DNA of 64,000 bases, from contig NZ_LGKN01000005.1 of the NCBI RefSeq assembly GCF_001306175.1, forward strand, positions 558,001-622,000, written 5' to 3'. Shown here piece by piece: positions 17,189 to 26,863 of this stretch. The DNA comes from Ardenticatena maritima. GTDB taxonomy: Bacteria; Chloroflexota; Anaerolineae; Ardenticatenales; Ardenticatenaceae. The position numbers and the translations under genes are program-made. A model generated the notes under the pieces. It saw nothing but the letters and a program-made list of their open reading frames with translations. It did no database searches and was not told where the DNA came from. How positions within the stretch are numbered: the stretch's first letter is position 1; the number at the start of each line of letters is the position of its first letter.

Positions 17189-17218
17189 CCGCCTGCACGC
17201 GCCGTTTCGATCTGTGCA

Positions 17219-18586
17219 TCATTTGAAAATGTAATACGTGCCGCGCTTTTCCCCGACTTTGATGAGCAACCCCATTTCGACCAGTTGCGCCAAGTCGCGG
17301 CGCAGGGTTTCGGCGCTCACGTCCGGCACGAGTTGTTGGTAGTCGCGGTTGGTGATGCGCCCGTTTTCGGCGATGAACTCCAACGCGCGGATTTGGCGCT
17401 CGTTCAGTCCGAGATGCTTCCAGCGGCTTGCCGATTCGCGGTCGGTGCTCAGCATCTGTTCGCCGTGCCCAAACAGGGTGAGTTTGAAGCCGTTGGCGGT
17501 CTCTTCAAAGCGTGGGGCGGGCAGCCCTGCTTGCGCCATGACGCGCACAATGCGGTCAATACCGTACCCCAGCCGCTCGATAAAGCCCATATCGCTGAGC
17601 ACTTGCACGATGATTTCATTGCGGCTGAAGCGTTCATGCAGAAGATTTTGCAGCGTGACATGACCGGGCAAGCGCCCCGGACTGATGACTTCGATGCGGT
17701 CGGCGAACATGAAGATTTGAATTTCTGCGCCGCGAATGCTGTAATCACGGTGCGCCACAGCGTTGACGATGGCTTCGCGTACCGCCTCGATGGGGTATTC
17801 GGTTTGCTCTTCACGTACCAACCCGCGCATCACCGCGCCGCGGCGCATGTTATCCACCAAAAAGGCTTCGGCTTGCAGGATTTGTTGGGGTAGGGTGCCG
17901 TCTGCCACATGGCGCAAAAAACGGTCGCCCATTTCGCGTCCGGGGTAGCGTGCCAGCACAATTTGGGCGCTGGGCAGAAAGCGCTGCGGTGCGTAGCCAA
18001 AAAGCAATATCCCCGCGTAGGTTGGTTCGTCATTGGGGGTGACACACCCGCGGCGGCGGAGCACATCCAGCGGCGAGAGCCCGACAAAGCGCTCCACCCG
18101 GCTGGCATACGCCTGTACCGCTTGCATGTCCAGGTCGTCCAGCGTGGCGCCGCGCACCGGAAGGCTCTCAAACGTCACTTCGCCGCGCGTCAAGAGCAAC
18201 TGACGCAAGGCGTCGGCGTCGAGTGGTTCGTTTTGTGCGCCCCGTCGCCCGTAAAATCGCCCCTCAAAACGGTATGCATGCGACAAACCCGCCGGCACAT
18301 CCACGATAACAACCGTTTTGCCGTCGAGCGTTTCGGTGCGAGGGAACGGCATGGAGCGCGTAAGCGGCGGTTCAATGTGCCATGCGGCATCGAGGACGCG
18401 TTCGATGACGGCTTGCGGGTTCTCTACGCCGATGAGGCGTTGCTGGCGATTCAGACCAAGCACCAGCCGCCCGCCGCGCGTATTGGCAAACGCCGCCAGC
18501 GTTTCAGCAATCTGGCGGCGTGATGCATTGGCGGGAAGGTAGGCGTGTTGTTCGTCGGCGGGGGGCAGGTTATGGCTGGCAACCAT
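17219..18586 (-). CDS. AlbA_2/Schlafen-like ATP-binding transcriptional regulator
   Basis: 455 residues. The N-terminal AlbA_2 domain (IAETLAAFANTRGGRLVLGL) is followed by a GHKL-like ATPase module typical of the HATPase_c_4 group (EAIVNAVAHRDYSIRGAEIQ, RIEVISPGRLPG, NEIIVQVLSDMGFIERLGYG) and a C-terminal winged helix (ITNRDYQQLVPDVSAETLRRDL). Such proteins are presumed DNA-binding regulators; targets are unknown. The start overlaps the upstream lipoprotein gene by 17 bp and an in-frame stop lies just upstream, so the start is fixed and translation is probably coupled. Confidence 0.85.
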   Translation of the reverse strand: MVASHNLPPADEQHAYLPANASRRQIAETLAAFANTRGGRLVLGLNRQQRLIGVENPQAVIERVLDAAWHIEPPLTRSMPFPRTETLDGKTVVIVDVPAGLSHAYRFEGRFYGRRGAQNEPLDADALRQLLLTRGEVTFESLPVRGATLDDLDMQAVQAYASRVERFVGLSPLDVLRRRGCVTPNDEPTYAGILLFGYAPQRFLPSAQIVLARYPGREMGDRFLRHVADGTLPQQILQAEAFLVDNMRRGAVMRGLVREEQTEYPIEAVREAIVNAVAHRDYSIRGAEIQIFMFADRIEVISPGRLPGHVTLQNLLHERFSRNEIIVQVLSDMGFIERLGYGIDRIVRVMAQAGLPAPRFEETANGFKLTLFGHGEQMLSTDRESASRWKHLGLNERQIRALEFIAENGRITNRDYQQLVPDVSAETLRRDLAQLVEMGLLIKVGEKRGTYYIFK

Positions 18587-19754
18587 CGCCGCTGACGCTC
18601 ACAATCTCAGCCAGGCGCCATTCCAGGTCGTTGGGTTGGGCGGCGGTGGGCGTCGCGCCTTCAACGACCGTTTCGGGTTCATGTTGGAAGTTTTCTACAC
18701 GCCAGCGGATTGAGCAGACACCCGGACTGGCGACTTTGCCGGTTTGGGCGGGTTGCACCAGAACATCAATCGTGACTTCCCGCGGTTGGCGCAAGTTTTC
18801 GGCGTTCATGTCAACGCGATACGAGACTCGCTGAACTTGGAGGCTTGCCACATCTGCTACCGGCACCGGCATGCCATAGTGGCGGTTCTCGAAGTTTTCC
18901 TGCAAAGCGGGCATGAGGAAGTTTTTGGCGGCTGCTTTGTTGCTGTTCAAGTAGAGGTAGAAAGCCGCGACCGCTTTTTCTGGATAGGGTGAATCGCTGG
19001 GGCTGCGTGGCAGACCAAACACAAAGTCCACAGATTGCTCGACCGGTTCCACGAGTGAGCCATCATCGCGCAAGTAGGTTTCGCCACGCGCATTTTCGAT
19101 CGGTTCGTAGGTGCGGCGTACAGCCAGTTGGCTGCGTTCAAATGCGGTGCGTTCCCACACCGTGATACGCTTATTCTCTGGACTGAGCGGCGCAATGATA
19201 CTAAAATTCGATTGGAAGTAGCCCAACAATTGGAAGCCGGCGCGGGGCGTGGTTGGGGCAACGCAGGGGTTTTGCTGTTCATCACGGAAGCGGTAAATCG
19301 CCAACACCTTGCGGTACCCGCCCAGGGACGAAAAGACAATTTCCTGATTGGTTTCAAAACTATCGTTGGTTTTGAGAAAGTCCACGCGCCGCACCTGTAC
19401 CTGGCTTTCCCCCAAATAGTCGTTATCGGGGGTAGGTACATTGTAGCGCACGAATTCAGGAAACTCGCACGAGACCGCATCGTACATGAGAGCGCGACTT
19501 GGGGCGTTGGCGAAGTTGCCGCTGAGCGTGGGATCGTAGCGATAGACAACCAGCCATTCGGCTTCGCCGTCCTCGTCGAAATCGGCTTCAACCACATCGC
19601 TGACATCCACGCGGTCGGGATGGCGGTTTTCAATCAGTTGTCCCAGGTTGATCGAAGGTGACGTGCTCAATGGTGTAGCGCCACCAAGCGATTCACATTG
19701 CAGCAAACTGGCGGCTAGAATGGCTAAAATCACAACGGGTATCAAGCGTTTCAT
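18570..19754 (-). CDS. Lipoprotein of unknown function
   Basis: 394 residues. The signal peptide ends in a lipobox-like LLQC (Cys20), so it is probably anchored on the outer face of the membrane. ADFDEDGEAEWLVVYRYD resembles calcium-binding FG-GAP-like strands. The rest shows alternating beta segments without a recognised enzyme motif. The C-terminal part (VTIDVLVQPAQTGKVASPGV, SIRWRVENFQHEPETVVEG) may be another beta domain. A GAGGT lies ~10 nt upstream of the ATG. It shares an operon with the AlbA_2 regulator that overlaps its 3' end. No function is proposed. Confidence 0.7.
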   Translation of the reverse strand: MKRLIPVVILAILAASLLQCESLGGATPLSTSPSINLGQLIENRHPDRVDVSDVVEADFDEDGEAEWLVVYRYDPTLSGNFANAPSRALMYDAVSCEFPEFVRYNVPTPDNDYLGESQVQVRRVDFLKTNDSFETNQEIVFSSLGGYRKVLAIYRFRDEQQNPCVAPTTPRAGFQLLGYFQSNFSIIAPLSPENKRITVWERTAFERSQLAVRRTYEPIENARGETYLRDDGSLVEPVEQSVDFVFGLPRSPSDSPYPEKAVAAFYLYLNSNKAAAKNFLMPALQENFENRHYGMPVPVADVASLQVQRVSYRVDMNAENLRQPREVTIDVLVQPAQTGKVASPGVCSIRWRVENFQHEPETVVEGATPTAAQPNDLEWRLAEIVSVSGDGCQP

Positions 19755-19901
19755 AGGGCTACTACCTCGCCAGGCGGTCTCGTTTGCGATTGACGGTATG
19801 CGTAGTGTACCATAAGTTCAACAAACAAGACAAGTATTTTTGCGAAATTTGGAAATTTTTTATCACCAAAAATGGTATGAATCCCCCAGGAGGCTAGAAC
19901 A

Positions 19902-20243
19902 GTGACACCATCTCATAACCGTTGGCATTTGCTTTGGCAGCATGGCGTTCTGGCGTGGCGGCTTTTCCGCGATGAACATGTGAGCCCATTCTTGAAAATG
20001 ATTCCCATCGCCAGCCTCTTTTACATCGTCTCGCCCGTGGACATCTTGCCGGACGTGATGCCGATAGCGGGGCAATTAGACGATGTTGGGCTTTTCCTGC
20101 TGGCGTTGCAAACATTCATCAGTTTGGCGCCGCAGGATATCGTTGACATGTACCGCCGCCAATTGGGGCTTTCCCCCGATTTGGAAGAGGATGCCGACAT
20201 TATTGACGTTGATGCCGAATGGCTTGATTTTGATGAAGAGTGA
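19902..20243 (+). CDS. DUF1232 (YkvA-like) small membrane protein
   Basis: 113 residues from a GTG with AGGAGGC upstream. The core (FLKMIPIASLFYIVSPVDIL, PDVMPIAGQLDDVGLFLLAL) is the DUF1232 signature: a short amphipathic or membrane-inserting helix, then SPVDLxPD and DD. The C-terminus is acidic. Function of this family is unknown. It stands alone between the divergent lipoprotein gene and ilvE. Confidence 0.85.
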   Translation: MTPSHNRWHLLWQHGVLAWRLFRDEHVSPFLKMIPIASLFYIVSPVDILPDVMPIAGQLDDVGLFLLALQTFISLAPQDIVDMYRRQLGLSPDLEEDADIIDVDAEWLDFDEE

Positions 20244-20373
20244 GGCGTGTACGTTTGGACAAGCCGGCTAAATTCCGCTACCATCGGGGCGGTTGTGACC
20301 TTTGACATGGAGGCGATTGTGCGAGCACATCGGGTCAATTACACGTCAAGACATGTGTACAAGGAGGTACAAC

Positions 20374-21309
20374 ATGCAACCAACTGATTACATTTGGATG
20401 GATGGCAAACTGGTGCCTTGGGAACAAGCAACCGTCCACGTGTTGGCGCATGCCCTGCACTATGGCACAAGCGTGTTTGAGGGCATTCGGGCTTACAACA
20501 CCAAGCGCGGTCCGGCGGTGTTGGCGCTCCAAGACCATACGCGCCGCCTCTTCAACTCGGCGAAGATGATGCGCATGGAAATCCCCTACACCGAAGACGA
20601 AATCAACAACGCCATTTTGGAAACCCTGCGCGCGAACAACCTCAAATCGGCCTACATTCGCCCGCTCGTCTTCCGTGGGATGAACAAATTGGGCGTTGAT
20701 GGCCGCGGATGCCCGGTGCAAGTGGCGATTGCTACCATTGAATGGGGGCGCTACCTGGGCGAAGAAGCCATCGAGCAGGGTGTGGATGTGGGTGTGAGTT
20801 CGTGGCGGCGCATGGCGCCCGGCACGTTGATGGCGATGGGCAAGATTGGTGGGCAATACGTCAACTCGCAATTGGTGGCGATGGAAGCCCACGATCGTGG
20901 TTTCGCCGAGGGCATTGCGCTGGATATTTACGGCTACGTGAGCGAAGGCAGTGGTGAAAACCTCTTCCTGGTGTTTGATGGTGTTGTGTACACGCCGCCG
21001 ACGGGCAATTCCATCTTGATGGGGATTACGCGCAAGTTGGTGATGCAACTGCTCGCGGATTTGAATATCCCCGTGAAAGAGCAAGTCATCTCGCGCGAAA
21101 TGCTCTACATTGCCGATGAATTGTTCTTCACGGGTACAGCCGCCGAAGTGACGCCCATTCGCTCGGTGGACGGCATTCCGGTGGGGAGCGGCCGCCGTGG
21201 TCCCATCACCGAAAAGGTGCAGCGTGAATTCTTTGGCATTACAAGCGGCGAGATTGAAGACCGGCATGGCTGGCTGACCTACGTGTACGAAGAGGCGCCG
21301 GCGAGTTAG
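20374..21309 (+). CDS. ilvE: Branched-chain amino acid aminotransferase
   Basis: 311 residues, a normal length for class IV PLP aminotransferases. ATG 20374 has AAGGAGGTA upstream; a longer frame lacks support. [20 protein letters not shown] and [14 protein letters not shown] are hallmark segments. The catalytic lysine is that of [16 protein letters not shown]-terminal [10 protein letters not shown] and [14 protein letters not shown] match IlvE rather than D-amino-acid or aminodeoxychorismate enzymes. It performs the last step of Leu/Ile/Val synthesis using glutamate. ilvD follows after a terminator, giving two adjacent branched-chain genes. Confidence 0.95.
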   Translation: MQPTDYIWMDGKLVPWEQATVHVLAHALHYGTSVFEGIRAYNTKRGPAVLALQDHTRRLFNSAKMMRMEIPYTEDEINNAILETLRANNLKSAYIRPLVFRGMNKLGVDGRGCPVQVAIATIEWGRYLGEEAIEQGVDVGVSSWRRMAPGTLMAMGKIGGQYVNSQLVAMEAHDRGFAEGIALDIYGYVSEGSGENLFLVFDGVVYTPPTGNSILMGITRKLVMQLLADLNIPVKEQVISREMLYIADELFFTGTAAEVTPIRSVDGIPVGSGRRGPITEKVQREFFGITSGEIEDRHGWLTYVYEEAPAS

Positions 21310-21339
21310 ACCGTTTCACCAACAATCCAACAGGCAACG

Positions 21340-21370
21340 AAGCGCCGAACAGATACGTTCGGCGCTTTTG
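21340..21370 (+). terminator. Terminator after ilvE
   Basis: AAGCGCCGAAC pairs perfectly with GTTCGGCGCTT across a 6-nt loop, followed by a T-rich tail. Confidence 0.85.
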
Positions 21371-21440
21371 CATTTTCAAGATGCATGTTGTGCCTCTCAA
21401 TCACTATCAAACTGATTTTATGAAAGGGGAGCGGAGTGGT

Positions 21441-23150
21441 ATGAGCCGGCAAGAACAAACCCAAGAACGTTTGAATTGGCGCAGCGCGGTCATCACGGAG
21501 GGGGTGGCGCGCACGCCCAACCGCGCCATGTTGCGCGCTGTGGGCTTCGACGATGAGGACTTCACCAAGCCCATCGTCGGGTTGGCTAATGCGTACAGCA
21601 ATCTCACGCCGTGCAACCTGGGCATTTGGCGGCTGGCTGCACGCGCCGAAAAAGCGTTGCGTGAAGCGGGGGCGATGCCGCAGATGTTTGGGACGATTAC
21701 GGTCAGCGATGGGATTTCGATGGGCACCGAAGGCATGAAGTACTCGCTCGTCTCGCGCGAGGTGATTGCCGACGCCATCGAAACCGTCTGCAACGCGCAG
21801 GCAATGGATGGTTTGCTGGCCACCGGGGGGTGCGACAAGAACATGCCCGGAGCGATGATTGCCATCGCCCGGCTCAACATTCCCGCTATTTTTGTGTACG
21901 GCGGCACAATCAAGCCCGGCCACTATGATGGGCAGGATTTGACCATTGTGAGCGCGTTTGAGGCGGTGGGTGAATACAGCGCGGGACGCATTGACGAAGA
22001 GACGTTGCGCGAAATTGAACGCCATGCGTGCCCCGGAGCAGGCGCATGTGGCGGTATGTACACCGCCAATACGATGTCGTCGGTTATCGAAGCAATGGGC
22101 ATGAGCCTTCCCTACTCTTCGACCATGGCGGCGGAAGATGACGAGAAAGTGCGCAACATTGAAGAATCGGCGCGCGTGCTGATGGATGCCATCCGTGCCA
22201 ACCGCCGCCCGCGCGATATTATGACCCGCAAGGCGTTCGAGAATGCGATTGCCGTGGTTATGGCTGTGGGCGGTTCCACCAATGCTGTGTTGCACTTGCT
22301 GGCGATGGCGCACGCCGCCGATGTTCCGCTCTCGCTGGATGATTTTGAAGCCATCCGCAAACGTGTACCGGTGCTTTGCGACCTGAAACCGTCGGGACGC
22401 TATGTCACCGTTGATTTTCACCGTGCGGGCGGCGTTCCGCAGGTGATGAAGATCTTGCTCAACCATGGCGTCCTGCATGGCGACGCGCTCACGATTACCG
22501 GGCAAACCATCGCCGAAGTCCTTGCCGATGTTCCCGATGAACCCTCGCCCGACCAGGATGTGATTCGCCCGTGGGACAACCCGCTCTATGACGAAGGGCA
22601 CTTGGTGGTGTTGCGCGGCAACCTGGCACCCGAGGGGGCGATTGCGAAGGTCACCGGCGTGAAGAAGCGCCGCATTACCGGTCCGGCGCGTGTGTTTGAA
22701 TCTGAGGAAACCTGTTTGCAAGCCATTCTGGACGGCAAGATTCAGGCGGGCGATGTGGTCATCATCCGCTATGAAGGACCCAAAGGCGGCCCCGGTATGC
22801 GTGAAATGCTCGCGCCCACGTCGGCTATCATCGGCGCCGGCTTGGGCGACAGTGTCGGGCTGATTACCGATGGGCGCTTCTCCGGCGGCACGTATGGGAT
22901 GGTTGTCGGGCACGTTGCGCCCGAAGCGGCTGTGGGGGGGCCTATTGCGCTGGTGCAGGAAGGCGATATGGTGACGATTGACGCCGACCAGAACTTGTTG
23001 GAAGTTCATCTGAGCGATGAAGAACTGGCACGCCGCCGCGCCGAATGGACGCCCCCGCCGCCTCGCTACACCCGCGGTGTGCTCGCGAAATATGCGCGCC
23101 TGGTTTCCAGCAGTAGCCGGGGCGCGGTGACCGACTTGTTCGACGAATAG
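21441..23150 (+). CDS. ilvD: Dihydroxy-acid dehydratase
   Basis: 569 residues from ATG 21441, the usual family length; longer in-frame starts (21381, 21420) add non-conserved residues. The Fe-S cysteines are Cys58 (NLTPCNLG), Cys131 ([11 protein letters not shown]) and the one in [14 protein letters not shown]. It dehydrates 2,3-dihydroxy-isovalerate and 2,3-dihydroxy-3-methylvalerate in Val/Ile synthesis. C-terminal [20 protein letters not shown] holds the catalytic serine region. It sits after ilvE but with its own 130-bp spacer, and a strong terminator follows. Confidence 0.97.
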   Translation: MSRQEQTQERLNWRSAVITEGVARTPNRAMLRAVGFDDEDFTKPIVGLANAYSNLTPCNLGIWRLAARAEKALREAGAMPQMFGTITVSDGISMGTEGMKYSLVSREVIADAIETVCNAQAMDGLLATGGCDKNMPGAMIAIARLNIPAIFVYGGTIKPGHYDGQDLTIVSAFEAVGEYSAGRIDEETLREIERHACPGAGACGGMYTANTMSSVIEAMGMSLPYSSTMAAEDDEKVRNIEESARVLMDAIRANRRPRDIMTRKAFENAIAVVMAVGGSTNAVLHLLAMAHAADVPLSLDDFEAIRKRVPVLCDLKPSGRYVTVDFHRAGGVPQVMKILLNHGVLHGDALTITGQTIAEVLADVPDEPSPDQDVIRPWDNPLYDEGHLVVLRGNLAPEGAIAKVTGVKKRRITGPARVFESEETCLQAILDGKIQAGDVVIIRYEGPKGGPGMREMLAPTSAIIGAGLGDSVGLITDGRFSGGTYGMVVGHVAPEAAVGGPIALVQEGDMVTIDADQNLLEVHLSDEELARRRAEWTPPPPRYTRGVLAKYARLVSSSSRGAVTDLFDE

Positions 23151-23175
23151 GCTTTCCCCCTTGATACTTTGCAGG

Positions 23176-23204
23176 AAGGCGCGGCACGTGGTGCCGTGCC
23201 TTTT
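23176..23204 (+). terminator. Terminator after ilvD
   Basis: AAGGC-G-CGGCAC pairs with GTGCCG-T-GCCTT (one G-U pair) around a short loop, ending in TTTT. Confidence 0.85.
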
Positions 23205-23260
23205 CATTTGGCAAGCCATGCCAAACACCCACAATACGGGGCGACCAAAGGAGGCGTCTT

Positions 23261-24010
23261 GTGATTCGCTATACCGCCGAAAACGATTGGTTGCTGACAA
23301 CCCAACCCCACCATGCGCTGGTCTCGGCGTTTCTGGCGGCGCATTGGCGGGGCGATGCCGACTTTCCCCGTCCCGACCCCTGGCCGCTTCTGTTGGTGGC
23401 TGTCGCCGAGCACGACCTGGGGTGGCATGCGTGGGAAGCCGCGCCGACGCTCAACCAACGTGGCGAGCCGCGCGATTTTCTGGAAATGAGCCTTGATGAC
23501 CACCTGGCGATTTGGCGGCAAGGCATTGCCTACGCCTTGCAACAAAGCCGCCTGATTGCCTTGCTTGTGAGTTGCCACTTCACCTACTTGTACGAAGGTC
23601 GCCGCAGTGAAGCCCCTGTGCTGGCGATGTTGGACGAACAGTCCGCATTGCAAGCCCGTTTGCGGGCCGAATTGGGGCTTGACGAAAACGCCACGCGCGA
23701 GGCGTATAGCCTGATTCGCCTCATGGACTGGTTCTCGCTGGCGTTGGCGCTGGGGCGTGCCGAGCATGGCAGTGTGGACCTGGGCAGTGGTCCGGGGGGT
23801 GTGCCGCTGGTGCTTGAACCGCTTGACGATGCCACCCATCTCACCGTGCGCCCGTGGCCGTTTGATACCGACAGCCTGCACGTGCGCATGGAAGCCCGCC
23901 GGGTGCCGCGCCGCACCTTTGCGGATGATGCGGATTTTCGCGAAACCCTGCGCCAAGCGCCGCTCGTGCTCCGTGAATGGCGTCTGATGCGTGTGGCGCG
24001 TCAGGTCTAG
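23261..24010 (+). CDS. DUF3891 family protein
   Basis: 249 residues from a GTG start preceded by AAAGGAGGCG. The pattern QPHHALVSAFLAAHWRG near the N-terminus, AVAEHDLGWHAWE, the HLAIWRQGIAYA helix and VSCHFTYLYEGR places it in DUF3891. The repeated His and Asp residues resemble an HD-like helical metal site, but activity is unproven. It heads a run with a Nudix hydrolase and a membrane protein, spaced by 43 and 11 bp. Confidence 0.8.
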   Translation: MIRYTAENDWLLTTQPHHALVSAFLAAHWRGDADFPRPDPWPLLLVAVAEHDLGWHAWEAAPTLNQRGEPRDFLEMSLDDHLAIWRQGIAYALQQSRLIALLVSCHFTYLYEGRRSEAPVLAMLDEQSALQARLRAELGLDENATREAYSLIRLMDWFSLALALGRAEHGSVDLGSGPGGVPLVLEPLDDATHLTVRPWPFDTDSLHVRMEARRVPRRTFADDADFRETLRQAPLVLREWRLMRVARQV

Positions 24011-24053
24011 CCTTTTTGACGTTTACAAAAGCCGAATTGCCGAGGGTGAGACC

Positions 24054-24557
24054 ATGGACCAACAGACACGCGGGCGCTATGCGCTCGTTCCACGCACTCT
24101 CATTTTCTTGCGCCGCGATGACGCCGTTTTGCTCTTGCGTGGTGCAGCCCACAAATGGTTCGCCGGACGCTACAACGGTGTTGGGGGGCATGTCGAACGC
24201 GGCGAAACCATCATCGAAGCCGCCATGCGCGAAACATACGAAGAGACGGGCGTGCAGCCCACCGATTTGGCGTTGCGCGGTGTGATTCACATTGTTGGCG
24301 ACCCCGGTGTGTTGCTCTTTGTCTTCGTGGGGCGTGCTGTGGGCGATATTCACGCGACCACAGATGAAGGCACGCTCGAATGGATACCGCTTTCGGCGCT
24401 TGCAAACATGCCCCTGGTGGCTGATTTGCGCTGGTTGTTGCCCCGTGTGCTGGACGAACAGCGCGAGATTGTGTACGCTACATTTACCTTCGCCAACAAT
24501 CACGTGGAGATTCGCACACCGGGCGGAGACATTGAGACGATTGAACTGGACACATGA
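24054..24557 (+). CDS. Nudix hydrolase
   Basis: 167 residues; ATG 24054 has GAGGGTGAG upstream. The full Nudix box GX5EX7REUXEEXGU is present at residues 45-67, from GHVERGE through RETYEETGV, with all acidic metal ligands. It is preceded by WFAGRYNGVGGH, as in MutT-type 8-oxo-dGTP diphosphatases. Family members cleave nucleoside diphosphates linked to another moiety. Substrate is uncertain. It lies between the DUF3891 gene and a small membrane protein, probably in one transcript. Confidence 0.88.
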   Translation: MDQQTRGRYALVPRTLIFLRRDDAVLLLRGAAHKWFAGRYNGVGGHVERGETIIEAAMRETYEETGVQPTDLALRGVIHIVGDPGVLLFVFVGRAVGDIHATTDEGTLEWIPLSALANMPLVADLRWLLPRVLDEQREIVYATFTFANNHVEIRTPGGDIETIELDT

Positions 24558-24568
24558 TGAGGTGAAAA

Positions 24569-25219
24569 ATGCCACCAGAACTTATTGTGCTACTCATTGG
24601 CGTGATTTTGATGGCGTTGGTGTTGGGATTGCTGATTTTCTACATTTTGCGTGCGCGTGTTGAACGGGAAGCCCAGCGCAAAGCCGCCCAAAAACGCGAT
24701 GCAATCATCATTTCGCAGAAAAACCCCGTTGCGCCGGTGCGTTTTGAAGTGGAAGGCGTGGTGTACGAATCTGTGGCCGATGTGCAAGACGAACAGCACT
24801 TGCGCATGATTTTGGGGGCGATTCGCATGGCGCAAACCCAAATTCCGCCGGAGACGTGGGAGCGCCTGACGGGGACGGCGCCCGATATCCCACGTTCGTC
24901 TGTGGCGCCAACGCCGCCGCCTGCGCCCCCCGCGACGCCGTCGCAGCGCCCTTCGCTTTCGGGCGTGGCGACGCCCATCAACACCATGCACCCCGACCCC
25001 GCACGAGGGCTTGCCGAACAGGTGGATGTGATTTTGCAGGAAATGTTGATGAAGATGGCCAACCCGCCCGATGTCTCGCTGGCAACGGCGCGCGATGGAC
25101 GTATGCGCATTTCCTATGAGGGGCGCATCTATTACGCCATCGAGCAAGTGCCCGACCCCGAAATCCAGCAGATGATTCGGCAGGCTGTGGCGCTGTGGGA
25201 ACAGCGCGGCGGGCGCTAG
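24569..25219 (+). CDS. Single-pass membrane protein with internal duplication, unknown
   Basis: 216 residues. An N-terminal helix (residues ~5-28) anchors a soluble domain. Two short units look alike: RFEVEGVVYESVADVQDEQH near residue 52 and RISYEGRIYYAIEQVPDPEI near residue 172. They are joined by a Pro-rich linker (PTPPPAPPATP). No enzyme motif is visible. It is 11 bp after the Nudix gene and converges on a small zinc-ribbon-like gene. Function unknown. Confidence 0.65.
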   Translation: MPPELIVLLIGVILMALVLGLLIFYILRARVEREAQRKAAQKRDAIIISQKNPVAPVRFEVEGVVYESVADVQDEQHLRMILGAIRMAQTQIPPETWERLTGTAPDIPRSSVAPTPPPAPPATPSQRPSLSGVATPINTMHPDPARGLAEQVDVILQEMLMKMANPPDVSLATARDGRMRISYEGRIYYAIEQVPDPEIQQMIRQAVALWEQRGGR

Positions 25220-25220
25220 G

Positions 25221-25403
25221 TTAGGGGTCGCTGCAATCGCGCATGAAGCCGCAGACCTGGCAAATGATTTTGCAGTGGCGCTTGATGACTGGACCGCCAC
25301 ACAGCCAACATTCCGTATCATCGGTGCGCAACGGCTCGCGGCGCGGCGGCTCTGGGCGCTTGGTTGCGTCGGGTTCTTGGGGTGGTCGTTCGGTTGTTGG
25401 CAT
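25221..25403 (-). CDS. Small zinc-ribbon-like protein
   Basis: 60 residues from ATG 25403, chosen because GGAG lies 6 nt upstream; an in-frame ATG at 25415 would add four residues. The N-terminal half is Pro/Arg-rich and charged, and the C-terminal half is CWLCGGPVIKRHCKIICQVC, with two CxxC knuckles and an extra His-Cys. It probably binds zinc. It is divergent from the ECF sigma gene (43 bp apart), which raises the possibility of a link to that sigma factor, though it does not resemble known anti-sigma factors. Confidence 0.6.
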   Translation of the reverse strand: MPTTERPPQEPDATKRPEPPRREPLRTDDTECWLCGGPVIKRHCKIICQVCGFMRDCSDP

Positions 25404-25445
25404 AGGCTTCTCCATCCATCACAATTTTGAAGAAGGTAGTGCGTG

Positions 25446-26027
25446 ATGTCTGCAAAAAGTGAAACCGACCTTGTTCAGGCGCTTCGTGCCGGCGACCAAT
25501 CGGCATGCGATGAATTGGTGCGCCGTTATTACGATACCGTCTATCGTGTTGCCCTTCATCTCACCGGGCAACCGGATGCCGCCGAAGATGTCCTTCAAGA
25601 GACGTTTATCAGCGCGTGCCAGGCGGCGCAATCGTTTCGGAACGACGCCCGTTTGAGTACGTGGCTCTATCGTATCGCGCGCAATCGTGGTTTGCAGTGG
25701 CAGCGCAGCCAGCGCGAAACGGTGCCGTTGGAAACCGACGAAGATGACGAGCAGGCGTTCAATAGTGTCATCGCTGATATGCGCCATATTCCCGACCAGG
25801 CTCTGCTTTCGCAAGAACTGTTTGATGTCGTGGACCGCGCGATTCTTGCTTTGCCCGAAACGCTCCGCCAAGCGTTTCTGTTGCGTGAATTTGAAGGCCT
25901 TTCAACCAAAGAAGCCGCCGAAGCGTTGGGTATTTCCCAAAGTGCGCTGAAAGTGCGGCTTCACCGTGCCCGCCAACAGATTCAAGAGACGGTGCGCCGT
26001 TATTTGGAAGAAGCCGACCCTTCTTGA
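25446..26027 (+). CDS. ECF-type RNA polymerase sigma factor
   Basis: 193 residues. Region 2 (DELVRRYYDTVYRVALHL, EDVLQETFISACQAAQSF, STWLYRIARNRGLQW) and region 4 (LPETLRQAFLLREFEGLSTK, EAAEALGISQSALKVRLHRA) are complete. No region 3, as expected for ECF sigmas. The start could be the ATG at 25446 or the adjacent GTG. No anti-sigma factor gene is adjacent. Its 3' end overlaps the convergent rsmA gene by 28 bp. Confidence 0.92.
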   Translation: MSAKSETDLVQALRAGDQSACDELVRRYYDTVYRVALHLTGQPDAAEDVLQETFISACQAAQSFRNDARLSTWLYRIARNRGLQWQRSQRETVPLETDEDDEQAFNSVIADMRHIPDQALLSQELFDVVDRAILALPETLRQAFLLREFEGLSTKEAAEALGISQSALKVRLHRARQQIQETVRRYLEEADPS

Positions 26028-26863
26028 TGGGCACGCCAGACGTCGAACAGACGTCGCCAATCGTCAATCGAAAGCGTTTCAGCGCGTTGTGAAGGTTGAA
26101 TGCCGGCCGCCTGCAAAAGGCGGTCGGTTTCTTCTTTCGGCAGGTGAAGCCCCGCCGAGAGCGTGTTGCGCAATTGTTTGCGTTTTTGGTGAAACCCAGC
26201 GCGCACCAGCCGAAAAAACTGCTCGGCTTCTTCTGGGCGCACATGCGGGCGCGCGTGGGGCACAATTTTCAGGATGGCGGATTCCACCTTGGGTGGGGGA
26301 TAGAACGCCCCCGCCGGCACACGCGCCACGAGCGAAGGTGTGCCGTACACCTGAACACTCACCGCCAGCAGGCTCATCGCCCCCGGTTGCGCGACAATGC
26401 GCTCGGCCACTTCCCGCTGGACAAGCAGGACAATCAGGTCGGGCGTGGGCTGGCTTTCCAGCAAGTGGCGAATGGCGGCGGAGGTGATGTAGTAGGGGAG
26501 ATTGGCGGTCACTTTGTAGCGGGGTTGTCCGGTCAGGTGTTGCACCAAAGCCGGGATGTTTTGCTCCAAAACGTCGCCTTCCACCAGGTGAAAGTGGGGC
26601 TGTGCGCCGAAGCGTTCACGCAGAATCGCGACCATGTTTGCGTCCAATTCAATGGCGATGACGTGTTCAGCGCGCGCCAACAGATGCTCGGTGAGCGCGC
26701 CCAGCCCCGGTCCAATTTCGACCACGGTTTCATGCGGGGCGATTTCGGCTGTTTCGGCAATGCGTTGCAGGGCGGTTTCATCCACCAGAAAATTTTGCCC
26801 CAATCCTTTGCGGGGGCGCAAGCCATGCGCGGCGAGCAGGCGGCGAACTTCCTGGCGGTTCAT
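26000..26863 (-). CDS. rsmA: 16S rRNA dimethyladenosine transferase
   Basis: 287 residues. GLGQNFLVDETALQRIAE, the SAM motif EIGPGLGALTEHL and the catalytic NLPYYITS identify KsgA/RsmA, which dimethylates A1518 and A1519 of 16S rRNA in late 30S assembly. The ATG overlaps the stop of the upstream YabE-like gene (ATGA), so the two are coupled. This same pairing (yabE-rnmV-ksgA) occurs in Bacillus. The 3' end overlaps the convergent sigma gene. Confidence 0.97.
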   Translation of the reverse strand: MNRQEVRRLLAAHGLRPRKGLGQNFLVDETALQRIAETAEIAPHETVVEIGPGLGALTEHLLARAEHVIAIELDANMVAILRERFGAQPHFHLVEGDVLEQNIPALVQHLTGQPRYKVTANLPYYITSAAIRHLLESQPTPDLIVLLVQREVAERIVAQPGAMSLLAVSVQVYGTPSLVARVPAGAFYPPPKVESAILKIVPHARPHVRPEEAEQFFRLVRAGFHQKRKQLRNTLSAGLHLPKEETDRLLQAAGIQPSQRAETLSIDDWRRLFDVWRAHQEGSASSK

